Assembly: GCA_016790045.1 (NCBI GenBank)
Contig: JAEUPW010000050.1
Coordinates: 1-33,914, forward strand
From: Candidatus Competibacteraceae bacterium
GTDB lineage: Bacteria; Pseudomonadota; Gammaproteobacteria; Competibacterales; Competibacteraceae
Reading direction: 5' to 3'
DNA length: 33,914 nt
The notes beneath the pieces are model-generated. The model was not told the DNA's origin. It searched no databases and saw only the letters and a program-made list of their open reading frames with translations. Below, piece by piece: positions 33,819 to 33,914 of this stretch; position 1 is the first letter of the stretch; each line of letters begins with the position of its first letter. The translations under genes and the position numbers were made by a program.

Positions 33819-33914
33819 ATGGAAAAACTATTATTGACGTGTTGTTGATTTTGTCGAAGGTTCCAAGCATCCGTTATTTTGATATTGAATTCTAATCCTG
33901 TCAGGAACATCAAA
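33819..33914. other. AT-rich end of window without a recognised gene
   Basis: The 96 bases after the kinase stop are AT-rich and hold only very short frames. No terminator hairpin, repeat or RNA gene could be recognised before the window ends. Confidence 0.5.

Overview
This window is bacterial chromosome with high GC, dense genes and many 4-base stop/start overlaps. The full-length Aas-type acyltransferase/ligase, prfC, the purE-purK pair, DUF2970 and an aryl-polyene locus with a XanB2-like chorismatase point to a gammaproteobacterium. The genus cannot be fixed from the sequence. A Competibacter-like or Chromatiales-like organism is a guess.

Layout. (1) 1-3400, minus strand: purE, purK and the N-terminal 567 codons of valS. 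(2) 3540-8213, plus strand: an accessory block of lower GC. It holds a Uma2-family nuclease, a type II restriction-modification pair (m5C methyltransferase plus a putative PD-(D/E)XK endonuclease), an endonuclease III-like HhH-GPD glycosylase with an Fe-S cluster, and an overlapping SAM methyltransferase. (3) 8299-13645, plus strand: prfC, an Aas-like acyltransferase/acyl-ACP synthetase fusion, and a cytochrome P450. (4) 13684-30139: an amidohydrolase, then an aryl-polyene (xanthomonadin-type) biosynthesis and export locus. (5) 30244-33818, plus strand: a DUF2970 membrane protein, a lysozyme-like/peptidoglycan-binding protein, and a large receptor-like Ser/Thr kinase.

The polyene locus has three transcription blocks. 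The main minus-strand operon (24835 down to 14904) runs ACP, LPLAT acyltransferase, DUF218/YdcF-like membrane protein, chain-length-factor-like ketosynthase 2, hotdog dehydratase, LolA-like periplasmic carrier, MMPL/RND exporter, ketosynthase, chain-length-factor-like ketosynthase 1, ketoreductase, GT2 glycosyltransferase, lipoprotein. A divergent plus-strand pair (25051-26807) encodes a XanB2/FkbO-type chorismatase and a UbiE-like methyltransferase. A second minus-strand block (30139 down to 26834) encodes an aryl AMP-ligase, a FabZ-like dehydratase, an O-methyltransferase-like protein and a GFA-family zinc protein. The inferred pathway is: chorismate to hydroxybenzoate, ligation onto the ACP, iterative elongation, reduction and dehydration to a conjugated polyene, aryl methylation, then transfer to a lipid/sugar anchor and export to the outer membrane.

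Most interesting points. The kinase at 31491-33818 has a zinc ribbon, an intact kinase domain, a second degenerate kinase domain, one membrane segment and a C-terminal domain resembling a type IV pilin headgroup; GC drops from about 63% to about 35% along the gene. The polyene locus has two chain-length-factor-like paralogues but only one catalytic ketosynthase and one visible ACP. An Fe-S HhH glycosylase sits directly behind the m5C restriction-modification pair, which suggests a Mig/Vsr-like repair role.
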